Under the pieces are notes generated by a model. The model had not been told where the DNA came from. It saw nothing but the letters and a program-made list of their open reading frames with translations, and made no database searches. Below are positions 1 through 6,002 of a stretch of DNA of 6,649 nt, in pieces. A program made the translations under genes and the position numbers. Positions within the stretch are counted from its first letter, which is position 1; every line of letters starts with the position of its first letter. The stretch lies in the NCBI GenBank assembly GCA_948467695.1, contig CAOKFJ010000105.1, positions 1 through 6,649 of the forward strand. Direction: 5' to 3'. The stretch comes from an uncultured Allobaculum sp. Lineage in GTDB: Bacteria > Bacillota_I > Bacilli_A > Erysipelotrichales > Erysipelotrichaceae.

Positions 1-24
1 AGCAGAAGCGCTTGTCTGACTTCG

Positions 25-30
25 TATAAT
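25..30 (+). promoter_or_regulatory. Possible -10 box immediately before recJ
   Basis: A perfect TATAAT occupies 25-30. A transcript starting seven bases after it would begin at the A of the ATG at 38, which would make recJ leaderless. No good -35 hexamer is visible at the expected distance (bases 1-8) and there is no extended TG motif, so promoter activity is uncertain. The hexamer also overlaps the first ATG at 29, so it could be coincidental. Confidence 0.3.
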
Positions 31-1639
31 GAATGCTATGGACAACAACAACTTCACGGTGCCAGCAGAAGCCAGGGGTGCTTCTGTTCGGCTTTTACCG
101 TTTGCGCAGATGGTGCTCGATACCATCAACCCCGATCCCGCCCTGCGCGAGGATATTCTTCACCCGAAACCGCTTCGTCCTGTCTGCGATGCGGAATGCA
201 TGGAAGCTTTTCGCGAGCGAATGGAAATCGCCGCAGAAGCCGGTGAAAAGATTATGATCGCCGGCGACTACGACTGCGACGGCATGATGGCGACCGCGAT
301 TATGCGCCAGGGGCTTAGCCAGATGGGACTCGAGACAGGCTACTATATTCCGGACCGCCTTAAAGAAGGCTATGGACTGAGCGAAAGAACCGTGCAGCTT
401 GCGGCGGATAAAGGCTACTCGCTGATTATCACGGTCGACAATGGCGTCAGCGCTCATGCGGCGCTTGAAAAAGCCAAAGAACTCGATGTAGAGGTGATTG
501 TCACTGACCATCATCTGTATGAAGTCGAACCGGACTGCTCTCTTCTTGTTCATCCCCGTACGATGGGCTTTCCTTTTGAGGAACTGTGCGGCGCGGCGAT
601 CGCGTTTGAATGCATGCGCGCGCTTGGCCAGAACGACCGCCGCTTTCTCATATGGGCGGCGATCGCGTCGATTTCTGACTGCATGCGCGTCGCCAACGAA
701 ACGCGCTCGATCATTCAGCAGGGGCTTGCCGAGCTCAATCGCGGTGGGGAACTTCACATCAATCCTTTTGTGCGTCAGTATCCGATCAATGAAGAAGACG
801 TTTCTTTCCAGATCGCGCCGCGCATCAACTCGATCGGCAGACTCAGTGATAGAGCCAATCCGAATACGTTTGTGCGCTATCTGGAGACGACCGCGCCCGA
901 GCCTGTCGCCAAATACGCCGCGCAGGTCAGCGACATCAACGAACTGCGCAAGGACATGACACAGGATCTGTATGCCAGAGCGCTTGTCGATGTCAATCCG
1001 CTCGACAGTATCATCTTCATATCCAATCCCGCTTTTCACGAGGGAATTGTCGGACTGGCGGCGGGAAGACTCAGCTCGCGCACGGAAAAGCCGGTCATTA
1101 TGGCAACGCCCAACGGCGATATTCTCAAATGCAGCATGCGCGGACAGCCAGGCTTCCATTGTCTGAACTTCCTTAAAGAATACGATGGATTCACAGCGCT
1201 TGGCGGACATGCACAGGCGGCGGGCTTCTCGCTTCCCATCGAAAAGGAAGAGGAGTTTCGAAAATTTCTTCGTCATCAAATCGCGATCCATCCAGCTCCC
1301 CCAGTCAATAAGCCGCATATTCTGATTACGCCTGAACAGGTGACGGTCGACAACGTGCTTTCGCTCGATGCGCTGCGCCCGTTTGGCACCGGCTTCAAAC
1401 TGCCCGATTTCGAGATCGATCATCCGTTTATCATGCGCACCTACGATATGTCGCAGGGGCGTCACCGCAAGTTCACGCTTGAAAAAAACGTGCAGGCGAT
1501 TCACTTCAACCAGACAAGCACGGACCGGGCGGCAAAGCCAGATCAGATCGAAAAACTGATCGGCACACTGTCCGTGTCCACGTACAACGGACGCCGATCG
1601 GCGGATTTTCTGGTTGATGAAATCGTTTATACAAGATAA
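29..1639 (+). CDS. recJ: Single-stranded-DNA-specific exonuclease RecJ, short form
   Basis: RecJ is a cytoplasmic, metal-dependent 5'-3' exonuclease that degrades single-stranded DNA in recombination and repair. The 536-residue product has the DHH phosphoesterase motifs in order: GDYDCDG at about 79-85, TVDNG at 135-139, TDHH at 159-162 and an aspartate at 217 in SISDCMR. The downstream signature PRINSIGR is at 264-271. The DHHA1 nucleic-acid-binding part has HEGIVG at 337-342 and GGHAQAAG at 392-399, and a C-terminal OB-like region follows. The length fits core RecJ (E. coli about 577) but lacks the extra C-terminal domain of the roughly 780-residue Bacillus-type proteins. An in-frame TGA at 17-19 forces the start to be at or after 29. 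ATGs at 29 and 38 are both possible and neither has a visible Shine-Dalgarno. The motif around D217 diverges from the usual ADV form. No terminator follows, so read-through into apt is possible. Confidence 0.93.
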   Translation: MNAMDNNNFTVPAEARGASVRLLPFAQMVLDTINPDPALREDILHPKPLRPVCDAECMEAFRERMEIAAEAGEKIMIAGDYDCDGMMATAIMRQGLSQMGLETGYYIPDRLKEGYGLSERTVQLAADKGYSLIITVDNGVSAHAALEKAKELDVEVIVTDHHLYEVEPDCSLLVHPRTMGFPFEELCGAAIAFECMRALGQNDRRFLIWAAIASISDCMRVANETRSIIQQGLAELNRGGELHINPFVRQYPINEEDVSFQIAPRINSIGRLSDRANPNTFVRYLETTAPEPVAKYAAQVSDINELRKDMTQDLYARALVDVNPLDSIIFISNPAFHEGIVGLAAGRLSSRTEKPVIMATPNGDILKCSMRGQPGFHCLNFLKEYDGFTALGGHAQAAGFSLPIEKEEEFRKFLRHQIAIHPAPPVNKPHILITPEQVTVDNVLSLDALRPFGTGFKLPDFEIDHPFIMRTYDMSQGRHRKFTLEKNVQAIHFNQTSTDRAAKPDQIEKLIGTLSVSTYNGRRSADFLVDEIVYTR

Positions 1640-1678
1640 GGAATACAGGATAAAACAATCGAAAAAAGACGCCGGTTC

Positions 1679-1706
1679 TTGACATTGCCCTGCAGGGATG
1701 GATAAC
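1679..1706 (+). promoter_or_regulatory. Likely sigma-A promoter for apt, with a palindrome in its spacer
   Basis: A perfect -35 hexamer TTGACA (1679-1684) is followed after 16 bases by GATAAC (1701-1706), which matches four of six -10 positions. The spacer contains the perfect 10-base palindrome CCCTGCAGGG (1688-1697), a place where a repressor could block polymerase. Initiation would give an apt leader of nearly 200 bases. A second, weaker candidate lies closer to the gene: TTCCAA (1821-1826), 17 bases, TACAAT (1844-1849). I cannot decide which is used. Confidence 0.45.
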
Positions 1707-1857
1707 TCAATACAGAGGAAATGTTCGCCTGACATGGAACGCATCGGCTATCCGCGCAGCTACGCCATGTCCAAGCGCCATCCTTTTTACATTGGATTTG
1801 CGAAAAAAGGCAATGTGAATTTCCAAATTTTCACACTCTCGCCTACAATATACCGTA

Positions 1858-1890
1858 CCGGTTATACCGGAGCAGCCATCACTGCGATGG
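1858..1890 (+). other. Two small hairpins just upstream of the apt ribosome binding site
   Basis: CCGGT (1858-1862) pairs with ACCGG (1866-1870) around a three-base loop. CCATC (1876-1880) pairs with GATGG (1886-1890) around a five-base loop. The second hairpin ends three bases before the AAGGGAG ribosome binding site. Each stem has only five pairs, so these may be incidental, but their position would allow an effect on translation. Confidence 0.3.
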
Positions 1891-1908
1891 TGAAGGGAGA
1901 CACAGAAC

Positions 1909-2430
1909 ATGAACCTTAAAGATAAAATTGCCTCGATTCCCGGCTTTCCCAAAGAAGGAATCATTTTCCGCGACATTACACCCATTCTCGCGGATCCCAA
2001 AGCGCTTGACGAAACCGCCAATCAGCTCGCAGATATCGCGCGCGAAGTAAAAGCGGACGTGATTGTCGCTCCGGAAGCCCGCGGCTTTATGTTCGGCATT
2101 CCGGCCGCAATGAAAGCGCAGCTGCCTTTTGTGCCTGTGCGCAAACCCGGCAAACTGCCGCGCAAAACCATTCAGGAAACCTATTCGCTCGAATACGGCG
2201 AAGATACTCTGCAGATGCACGCTGACGACCTGACACCGGGCAGCCGCGTGCTGATCGTTGACGACCTGCTTGCGACAGGCGGAACATGCGAAGCGATTGC
2301 CCGCATGGTTAAAAAACAAGGCGCCGAAGTAGCCGGCTACGCGTTTGTGATCGAACTTGACGATCTTCACGCGCGAAAGAAATTCCAGGATGCACCTGTC
2401 TATACGCTCGTGCATTTCGAAGGGGAATAA
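1909..2430 (+). CDS. apt: Adenine phosphoribosyltransferase
   Basis: The enzyme converts adenine and PRPP to AMP and pyrophosphate in cytosolic purine salvage. The 173-residue product has the usual family length. It opens with the typical IPGFPKEGIIFRDITP segment (about 10-25), has EARGF at 56-60 and RKPGKLP at 78-84, then the mobile loop segment TYSLEYG at 91-97. The PRPP-binding signature VLIVDDLLATGGT is at 114-126. The ATG at 1909 is supported by AAGGGAG (1893-1899), nine bases upstream, and by the canonical N-terminus. The gene sits between recJ and rel, as in many Bacillota. It probably has its own promoter in the preceding spacer and is followed by an intrinsic terminator, so it may be largely monocistronic or partly transcribed with recJ. 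Nothing is missing or odd in the protein. Confidence 0.97.
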   Translation: MNLKDKIASIPGFPKEGIIFRDITPILADPKALDETANQLADIAREVKADVIVAPEARGFMFGIPAAMKAQLPFVPVRKPGKLPRKTIQETYSLEYGEDTLQMHADDLTPGSRVLIVDDLLATGGTCEAIARMVKKQGAEVAGYAFVIELDDLHARKKFQDAPVYTLVHFEGE

Positions 2431-2467
2431 GCCGCATACAAGGTGACGCCTTGCGGCATACAGCCGC
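2431..2467 (+). other. Competing hairpins directly after the apt stop codon
   Basis: GCCGC (2431-2435) can pair with GCGGC (2453-2457), stacking on AAGG (2440-2443) paired with CCTT (2449-2452). The same GCGGC can instead pair with GCCGC at 2463-2467 across a five-base loop. The two folds exclude each other. They lie between the stop codon and the terminator at 2496, so they could affect apt mRNA 3' end stability or terminator formation. That function is inference. Confidence 0.35.
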
Positions 2468-2495
2468 GTGAGGCATCCTTTTATGTTTCGAATAC

Positions 2496-2530
2496 ACAGC
2501 CGGAAGAAAAACCGGCTGTTCGTTTATCTT
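2496..2530 (+). terminator. Intrinsic terminator after apt
   Basis: The eight-base arm ACAGCCGG (2496-2503) pairs perfectly with CCGGCTGT (2512-2519) around an A-rich eight-base loop. A moderately T-rich tail, TCGTTTATCTTT, follows. The tail is interrupted, so termination may be partial. It separates apt from rel. Confidence 0.75.
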
Positions 2531-2535
2531 TACGG

Positions 2536-2580
2536 GATTTGAAACGATTCAATCCCAATCGCATCACTGCATCACATTGG
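2536..2580 (+). promoter_or_regulatory. Repeats and dyads in the rel upstream region
   Basis: Between the apt terminator and the rel ribosome binding site are three small features. GATTTGAA (2536-2543) faces TTCAATC (2548-2554) as an imperfect dyad. GCATCAC occurs twice in tandem (2561-2567 and 2569-2575). CCAAT (2555-2559) can pair with ATTGG (2576-2580), putting the repeats in the loop. No convincing sigma-A promoter was seen; TTGAAA (2539-2544) with CATCAC 17 bases later is weak. One of these may bind a regulator, but the evidence is only positional. Confidence 0.25.
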
Positions 2581-2606
2581 CAGTACAGGAAACGGAGGAA
2601 AAGAAT

Positions 2607-4820
2607 ATGGCAGATAAACACAGTGTCACGATGGACGAATGCATGGCGAATATTCAGACATACATTCATCGTCCGGAGAATCTCGAACTGATCGAGAAGG
2701 CCTGGAAGTTTGCGGAGAAAGCTCATGAAGGGCAGTTTCGCAAATCGGGCGAGCCGTACACCATCCATGTCATTCAGGTCGCCAATATTCTCGCCGGCCT
2801 GCACTGTTCGCCAAAAACCATCGCGGCGGGTCTTCTGCACGATACGCTTGAAGACTGCGACTGGGTCACCTATGAACTGCTCGAAAAAGAGTTTTCCAAA
2901 GAGATCGCCGATCTTGTCGAAGCGGTCACCAAAATCGGAAACATCAACCGCGAGTTCAAAGATGAAAAGGAATACCAGGCAAGCAACCACCGCAAAATCT
3001 TTATCGCCATGGCCAAGGACATCCGCGTTATTCTTGTCAAACTGTCCGACCGCCTTCACAACATGCGCACGCTCGAATTCCAGAAGCCGCACAAGCAGCA
3101 GCGCATCGCCAAGGAAACGCTTGAAGTTTATGCGCCCATCGCGCATCGTCTCGGTATTTCCCAGATGAAAAACGAACTGGAAGACCTGTGCTTCAAGTAT
3201 CTTGATCCGCGCGAATACCAGAACATCAAAAATCTTGTCGCCGAACGCGAAAGCGAGCGTCAGGATCAGGTGAAAGAGATGATCGGCGATATCGAAACGA
3301 TTCTCAACACCTACCATATTCCTTACCGCATTTTCGGCCGTTCGAAGCATTTCTACTCCATTCACAAAAAGATGGTGAAGAAAAACAAACGCTTCGAAGA
3401 GATTCTCGATCTGCAGGCGATTCGCATCATCACCGATTCGATCGTGCACTGCTACGAAATTCTCGGTTATATTCATGCAACATATATTCCGCTTCCCGGA
3501 CGTTTCAAGGACTACATCGCGATGCCCAAAAGCAATATGTACCAGTCTTTGCATACGACGGTTATTTCCACCGCTTCCGGGCATACATTTGAAATTCAGA
3601 TCCGTACCGAAGAGATGGATTCGATCGCTGAAAAAGGTGTAGCCGCGCACTGGCTGTACAAAGAAAACAAAAACGGCATGGATGAAGGTCTGCAGAACAA
3701 AGAAATGGAAGACAAGCTTTCGTGGTTCCGTGATTTTTCGATCATCACGGATGAAGAAAGCGAAGATCCGCTCGAATACATGTCGACGGTGCAGAAAGAC
3801 ATTTTTGAAGCCAACGTCTACTGCTTCACTCCGCGCGGCAAAGTCATCTCGCTGCCTACCGGCGCGACCCCGATCGATTTTGCGTACCGCGTGCATACCG
3901 AAGTCGGCAACCATACCGTCGGCGCGCAGGTCAACGGCGCCATTGTTCCGCTGAACACGCCGCTTAAAACCGGCGATGTGGTCAATATCATGACCAACAA
4001 AGCGTCTGCCGGACCTTCAAGCGACTGGATCAAAATCGTCAAGAGCGCGCATGCGCGAAACAAAATCCGCTCTTTCTTCCAGAAACAGGAACTCAAAAAC
4101 AAGCGTGAGGAAGTCCGCCAGGGCATGAGCATGCTTGAAGCGGAACTCCAGAAAGCGGGCATGGATCCCTCGCTGACCAAATATTCCAAGCGCATCGATT
4201 CCATTCTGCCGTCGCTCTCGTTCAAGAACGCGGACGATATGTATGCGGCGATCGCGGCTAAACGTCTGCCGACAGCTGTCGTCATGGAGCATCTCAACCC
4301 GACCAAAGCGGCGATGGATGACAACGAGGAAATCCTCAAGCTCTTCTCCAAAAACGAAAACAAACCCAAAGCTTCCGACTGCGGCATCGTCGTGCCGGGC
4401 ATCGATACGATCAAAGTCTCGCTCTCGCCCTGCTGCTCGCCGATTCCCGGTGATGAGGTTGTCGGCTATGTCACCAAGGGCAATGGCGTGAAGGTTCACT
4501 GCAAAGACTGTCCGAATATTGCCAAGGAAAACAAACGACTTATTCCGGTCAGCTGGGGAGATGATATTGAAGATAAAACCTATGCGGTTCATCTTCAGAT
4601 CGAATCCGATGATCGAAACTATCTGCTGTCCGATCTTGTCACGGTCTTCCAGCAGAGCGGCACAAGCATTCGGGCGATCAATTCAACCGTCAATCCCGAT
4701 TCGCTGACCGCTACGACAAAAATAGAGATCATGATCAAAAACGCGCAGGCTCTCGAACGGCTTGTCGCAAATCTTAAAAAAGTGCGCTCCGTAATCTCGG
4801 TTAGCCGCGTCATTTTGTAA
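2607..4820 (+). CDS. rel: Bifunctional (p)ppGpp synthetase/hydrolase, Rel (RelA/SpoT homologue)
   Basis: Rel transfers pyrophosphate from ATP to GTP/GDP to make (p)ppGpp when ribosomes stall on uncharged tRNA, and also hydrolyses it. The 737-residue length is standard. The N-terminal HD hydrolase has H54, H78-D79 (LLHDTLED) and D148 (KLSDRLHNMRTL). The synthetase has D268, RFKD at 299-302, MYQSLHT at 311-317 and FEIQIRT at 328-334. RFKD, instead of the ExDD form of E. coli RelA, together with the intact HD residues, argues that both activities are present. A TGS domain follows at about 399-465, then a helical segment, a zinc-finger-like region (CC at 609-610, HC at 631-632, C635) and a C-terminal ACT domain from about 658. 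The ATG at 2607 is preceded by GGAGG (2594-2598) at eight bases; an in-frame TTG at 2577 lies upstream of that site and is unlikely. It is flanked by terminators and so is probably transcribed alone. Confidence 0.97.
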   Translation: MADKHSVTMDECMANIQTYIHRPENLELIEKAWKFAEKAHEGQFRKSGEPYTIHVIQVANILAGLHCSPKTIAAGLLHDTLEDCDWVTYELLEKEFSKEIADLVEAVTKIGNINREFKDEKEYQASNHRKIFIAMAKDIRVILVKLSDRLHNMRTLEFQKPHKQQRIAKETLEVYAPIAHRLGISQMKNELEDLCFKYLDPREYQNIKNLVAERESERQDQVKEMIGDIETILNTYHIPYRIFGRSKHFYSIHKKMVKKNKRFEEILDLQAIRIITDSIVHCYEILGYIHATYIPLPGRFKDYIAMPKSNMYQSLHTTVISTASGHTFEIQIRTEEMDSIAEKGVAAHWLYKENKNGMDEGLQNKEMEDKLSWFRDFSIITDEESEDPLEYMSTVQKDIFEANVYCFTPRGKVISLPTGATPIDFAYRVHTEVGNHTVGAQVNGAIVPLNTPLKTGDVVNIMTNKASAGPSSDWIKIVKSAHARNKIRSFFQKQELKNKREEVRQGMSMLEAELQKAGMDPSLTKYSKRIDSILPSLSFKNADDMYAAIAAKRLPTAVVMEHLNPTKAAMDDNEEILKLFSKNENKPKASDCGIVVPGIDTIKVSLSPCCSPIPGDEVVGYVTKGNGVKVHCKDCPNIAKENKRLIPVSWGDDIEDKTYAVHLQIESDDRNYLLSDLVTVFQQSGTSIRAINSTVNPDSLTATTKIEIMIKNAQALERLVANLKKVRSVISVSRVIL

Positions 4821-4884
4821 AACACAAAAGAGATCGGACTGCAATGACGAAACAGCCTGATCAGAAAAGTGATCAAAAATTCAA

Positions 4885-4920
4885 CGAACGCAATGGATAT
4901 ATCATTGCGTTCGCTTTCTT
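4885..4920 (+). terminator. Strong intrinsic terminator after rel
   Basis: An 11-base perfect stem, CGAACGCAATG (4885-4895) with CATTGCGTTCG (4903-4913), encloses a seven-base loop. It is followed by CTTTCTTTTG. An A-rich run lies on the left side (4876-4880), so it could also work on the opposite strand. A smaller stem of two TGATCA copies (4858-4863 and 4870-4875) sits between the rel stop and this terminator. Confidence 0.88.
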
Positions 4921-5080
4921 TTGTCTATAAAGTGGGACTGCATGGTCAGCTTGAGCGCAATTACGTCCGCTCTGCAGATTCAGCGCGCAAATTCTCTGTG
5001 CAAACCGCACACGGAAACGGTTTGCGCATAAATACAGGGGAGAAATTTACGCTTTAGAGCATACCTTGATGGAGGAGTGC
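4921..5080 (+). other. Gene-free stretch after rel, with one orphan hairpin
   Basis: The gap from the rel stop (4820) to the next start (5203) is 382 bases. I see no credible coding frame in its middle part: candidate frames are short, lack ribosome binding sites and resemble no family. The main feature is an 11-pair stem with one G-U pair. Arm 4997-5007 (TGTGCAAACCG) pairs with 5018-5028 (CGGTTTGCGCA) around a ten-base loop. No T-tract follows, so it is not an ordinary terminator. It could belong to a small RNA or a structured processing site; no promoter for it was identified. Confidence 0.4.
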
Positions 5081-5100
5081 GTTCAGCTTGACCTTTTGTC

Positions 5101-5109
5101 TGATATAAT
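5101..5109 (+). promoter_or_regulatory. Extended -10 promoter of the first lipoprotein gene
   Basis: TGATATAAT (5101-5109) is a perfect -10 hexamer with the TGn extension, which in Bacillota can work with a poor -35. The -35 position 17 bases upstream reads GTTCAG (5081-5086), and a TTGACC at 5088-5093 is too close to act as -35. Transcription would start near 5116 and give a leader of about 87 bases. Confidence 0.6.
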
Positions 5110-5120
5110 GAACAGGCACT

Positions 5121-5180
5121 GCATGTCTGGAAAGCGATTTCCGGCATGCTTCATTACACGCTTCGGCAAAATGCCGGAGC
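5121..5180 (+). promoter_or_regulatory. Structured 5' leader with two strong hairpins before the first lipoprotein gene
   Basis: Hairpin one: GCATG (5121-5125), a bulged T, then CTGGAAA (5127-5133) pair with TTTCCGG (5138-5144) and CATGC (5145-5149). This gives 12 pairs, one of them a G-U, capped by GCGA, a GNRA tetraloop. Hairpin two: GCTTCGGCA (5160-5168) pairs with TGCCGGAGC (5172-5180), nine pairs with one G-U and a three-base loop. The ribosome binding site AGAGGA (5189-5194) starts nine bases later. No terminator-like T-tract follows either hairpin, so any control is more likely on translation or mRNA stability. It resembles no riboswitch class I recognise. Confidence 0.55.
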
Positions 5181-5202
5181 ACACAGAAAGAGGAAGAATT
5201 AT

Positions 5203-5676
5203 ATGTTCAAGAAAAAAAGCGCGGCTGCTCTGCTTTGCGCGACAATGCTTCTGGCAGGATGCGGCTCTACCGGCGCAAGCGCAGCCGTTGACATGACCTG
5301 CACACAGGATATGAGCGGCATGACAATGATCGTGAAGATTTCCGCTCCGGGCGAAGACAAGGAAATCTCCAGCATGTCCATCGAAGCCAAAGCGGAATAC
5401 GAAACAATGCTTGGCGGTCAGTCCCTTGAAGGTCTCGATGTTAAAGAACTCATCTCCAGCATGGAAGGACCTCTCAAAACCCAGCTTGCTACGGAAATGA
5501 AAGTTCCTGAGGAAACAATCACGCTCGAAGCCGGCGATACAGAAATGCTGATCAAAGTGGCTATCGATGATCCCAAACAGTTCTTCACAGATTCCCTTGG
5601 CATGGAACCCAAAGGCGATGAACTGACATTCAAAACCGCAAAAGAAGAACTTTCCCAGAGCTTCACCTGCGAATAA
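5203..5676 (+). CDS. Small predicted lipoprotein, paralogue of the next gene
   Basis: The function is unknown. The 157-residue product starts with a basic n-region (MFKKK), a short hydrophobic stretch and the lipobox LAGC with C20 as the predicted lipidated residue. That places the mature protein on the outer face of the cytoplasmic membrane. The mature part is acidic, with alternating predicted strands and helices and no membrane segment. Motifs shared with the downstream lipoprotein are TCT at 32-34, APGE at 48-51, ISSM at 55-58 and LTFKT at 141-145. Besides the lipid cysteine, the mature protein has only C33 and C156, one near each end. The ATG at 5203 is chosen over an upstream in-frame start at 5146 because AGAGGA lies eight bases before it and the signal peptide begins there. 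The layout faintly resembles YehR/DUF1307 lipoproteins, but I would not assign that family without a profile search. Confidence 0.85.
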   Translation: MFKKKSAAALLCATMLLAGCGSTGASAAVDMTCTQDMSGMTMIVKISAPGEDKEISSMSIEAKAEYETMLGGQSLEGLDVKELISSMEGPLKTQLATEMKVPEETITLEAGDTEMLIKVAIDDPKQFFTDSLGMEPKGDELTFKTAKEELSQSFTCE

Positions 5677-5692
5677 TCCACAGCAAAATAAA

Positions 5693-5876
5693 CGAGTGTC
5701 TGTTCATACAGACTCGCGGACATTGCACTATATGCATACGGTTATACGCCGTATGAGAAACTGATTCATCTGCTTCACAAGTGAACAGATCCAAACGATG
5801 CCCGCACACATGTGCGGGCATCTCAGGTTCTGCCATCGCAAATTGAGCCGGACAGATGACGGATGTCCGAAACTCA
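5693..5876 (+). other. Row of five hairpins between the two lipoprotein genes
   Basis: The 326-base gap (5677-6002) has no credible gene. It contains in sequence: a bulged 8-pair stem (5693-5702 with 5709-5716); a perfect 7-pair stem CATACGG/CCGTATG (5735-5741, 5749-5755); a 10-pair stem with one bulged C (5768-5778 with 5781-5790); a perfect 11-pair stem GATGCCCGCAC/GTGCGGGCATC (5797-5807, 5812-5822) with an ACAT loop; and CGGACA/TGTCCG (5849-5854, 5864-5869) extended by TGAG/CTCA (5844-5847, 5873-5876). None has a clean T-tract, although the 11-pair stem is the best candidate for a weak terminator of the upstream gene. The row could be a long structured leader, a small RNA or an mRNA processing region. 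Confidence 0.5.
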
Positions 5877-5892
5877 GATAACAGGAAAGCAG

Positions 5893-5953
5893 AAACTGAA
5901 CAGTTTGAACAATCAGATACAAAAGCTTCGTATGTCTGCCAGAAAAAGCAGGC
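5893..5953 (+). promoter_or_regulatory. Dyad and small hairpin before the second lipoprotein gene
   Basis: AAACTG-AA-CAGTTT (5893-5906) is a perfect operator-like dyad. It is followed by a possible weak promoter, CTGAAC (5896-5901), 16 bases, TACAAA (5918-5923), which the dyad overlaps. Downstream, GTCTGC (5934-5939) pairs with GCAGGC (5948-5953) around an A-rich loop. The promoter matches are poor, so the dyad being an operator is speculative. Confidence 0.25.
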
Positions 5954-6002
5954 CCACATTGCTACACAAGAAAACGACACACTAAAGAAAGAGGAATTGC
6001 AT

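Noticed and set aside
1720..1728. Sequence resembling half of a PurBox (AATGTTCGC) upstream of apt
   Set aside because: One base is off the core and I found no second box at the spacing PurR sites need, so a PurR site is not supported.
95..1744. Long open frame on the minus strand opposite recJ
   Set aside because: It is the antisense shadow of recJ; the sense frame has all RecJ motifs, while the antisense product has no recognisable motif and no ribosome binding site.
1698..1919. Small + strand frame in the recJ-apt spacer (ATGs at 1698 and 1734)
   Set aside because: Neither ATG has a well-spaced ribosome binding site, the frame runs through the apt start and the sequence looks like no known protein. 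A leader peptide cannot be fully excluded.
2481..3914. 477-codon open frame on the minus strand opposite rel
   Set aside because: It lies opposite the conserved Rel domains and runs through the apt terminator; its composition is Phe/Arg/Asp-rich as expected from the antisense of this codon use.
5088..5109. TTGACC and TATAAT as a standard -35/-10 pair
   Set aside because: The spacing is only 10 bases; the extended -10 TG explains promoter function better.
5066..5296. Short + strand frame across the first lipoprotein leader
   Set aside because: It overlaps the leader hairpins and the lipoprotein start in another frame, with no recognisable protein features.
5856..6002. N-terminal extension of the second lipoprotein to the in-frame ATG at 5856
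   Set aside because: It would bury the signal peptide about 50 residues inside the protein, and the good ribosome binding site is before 6003.
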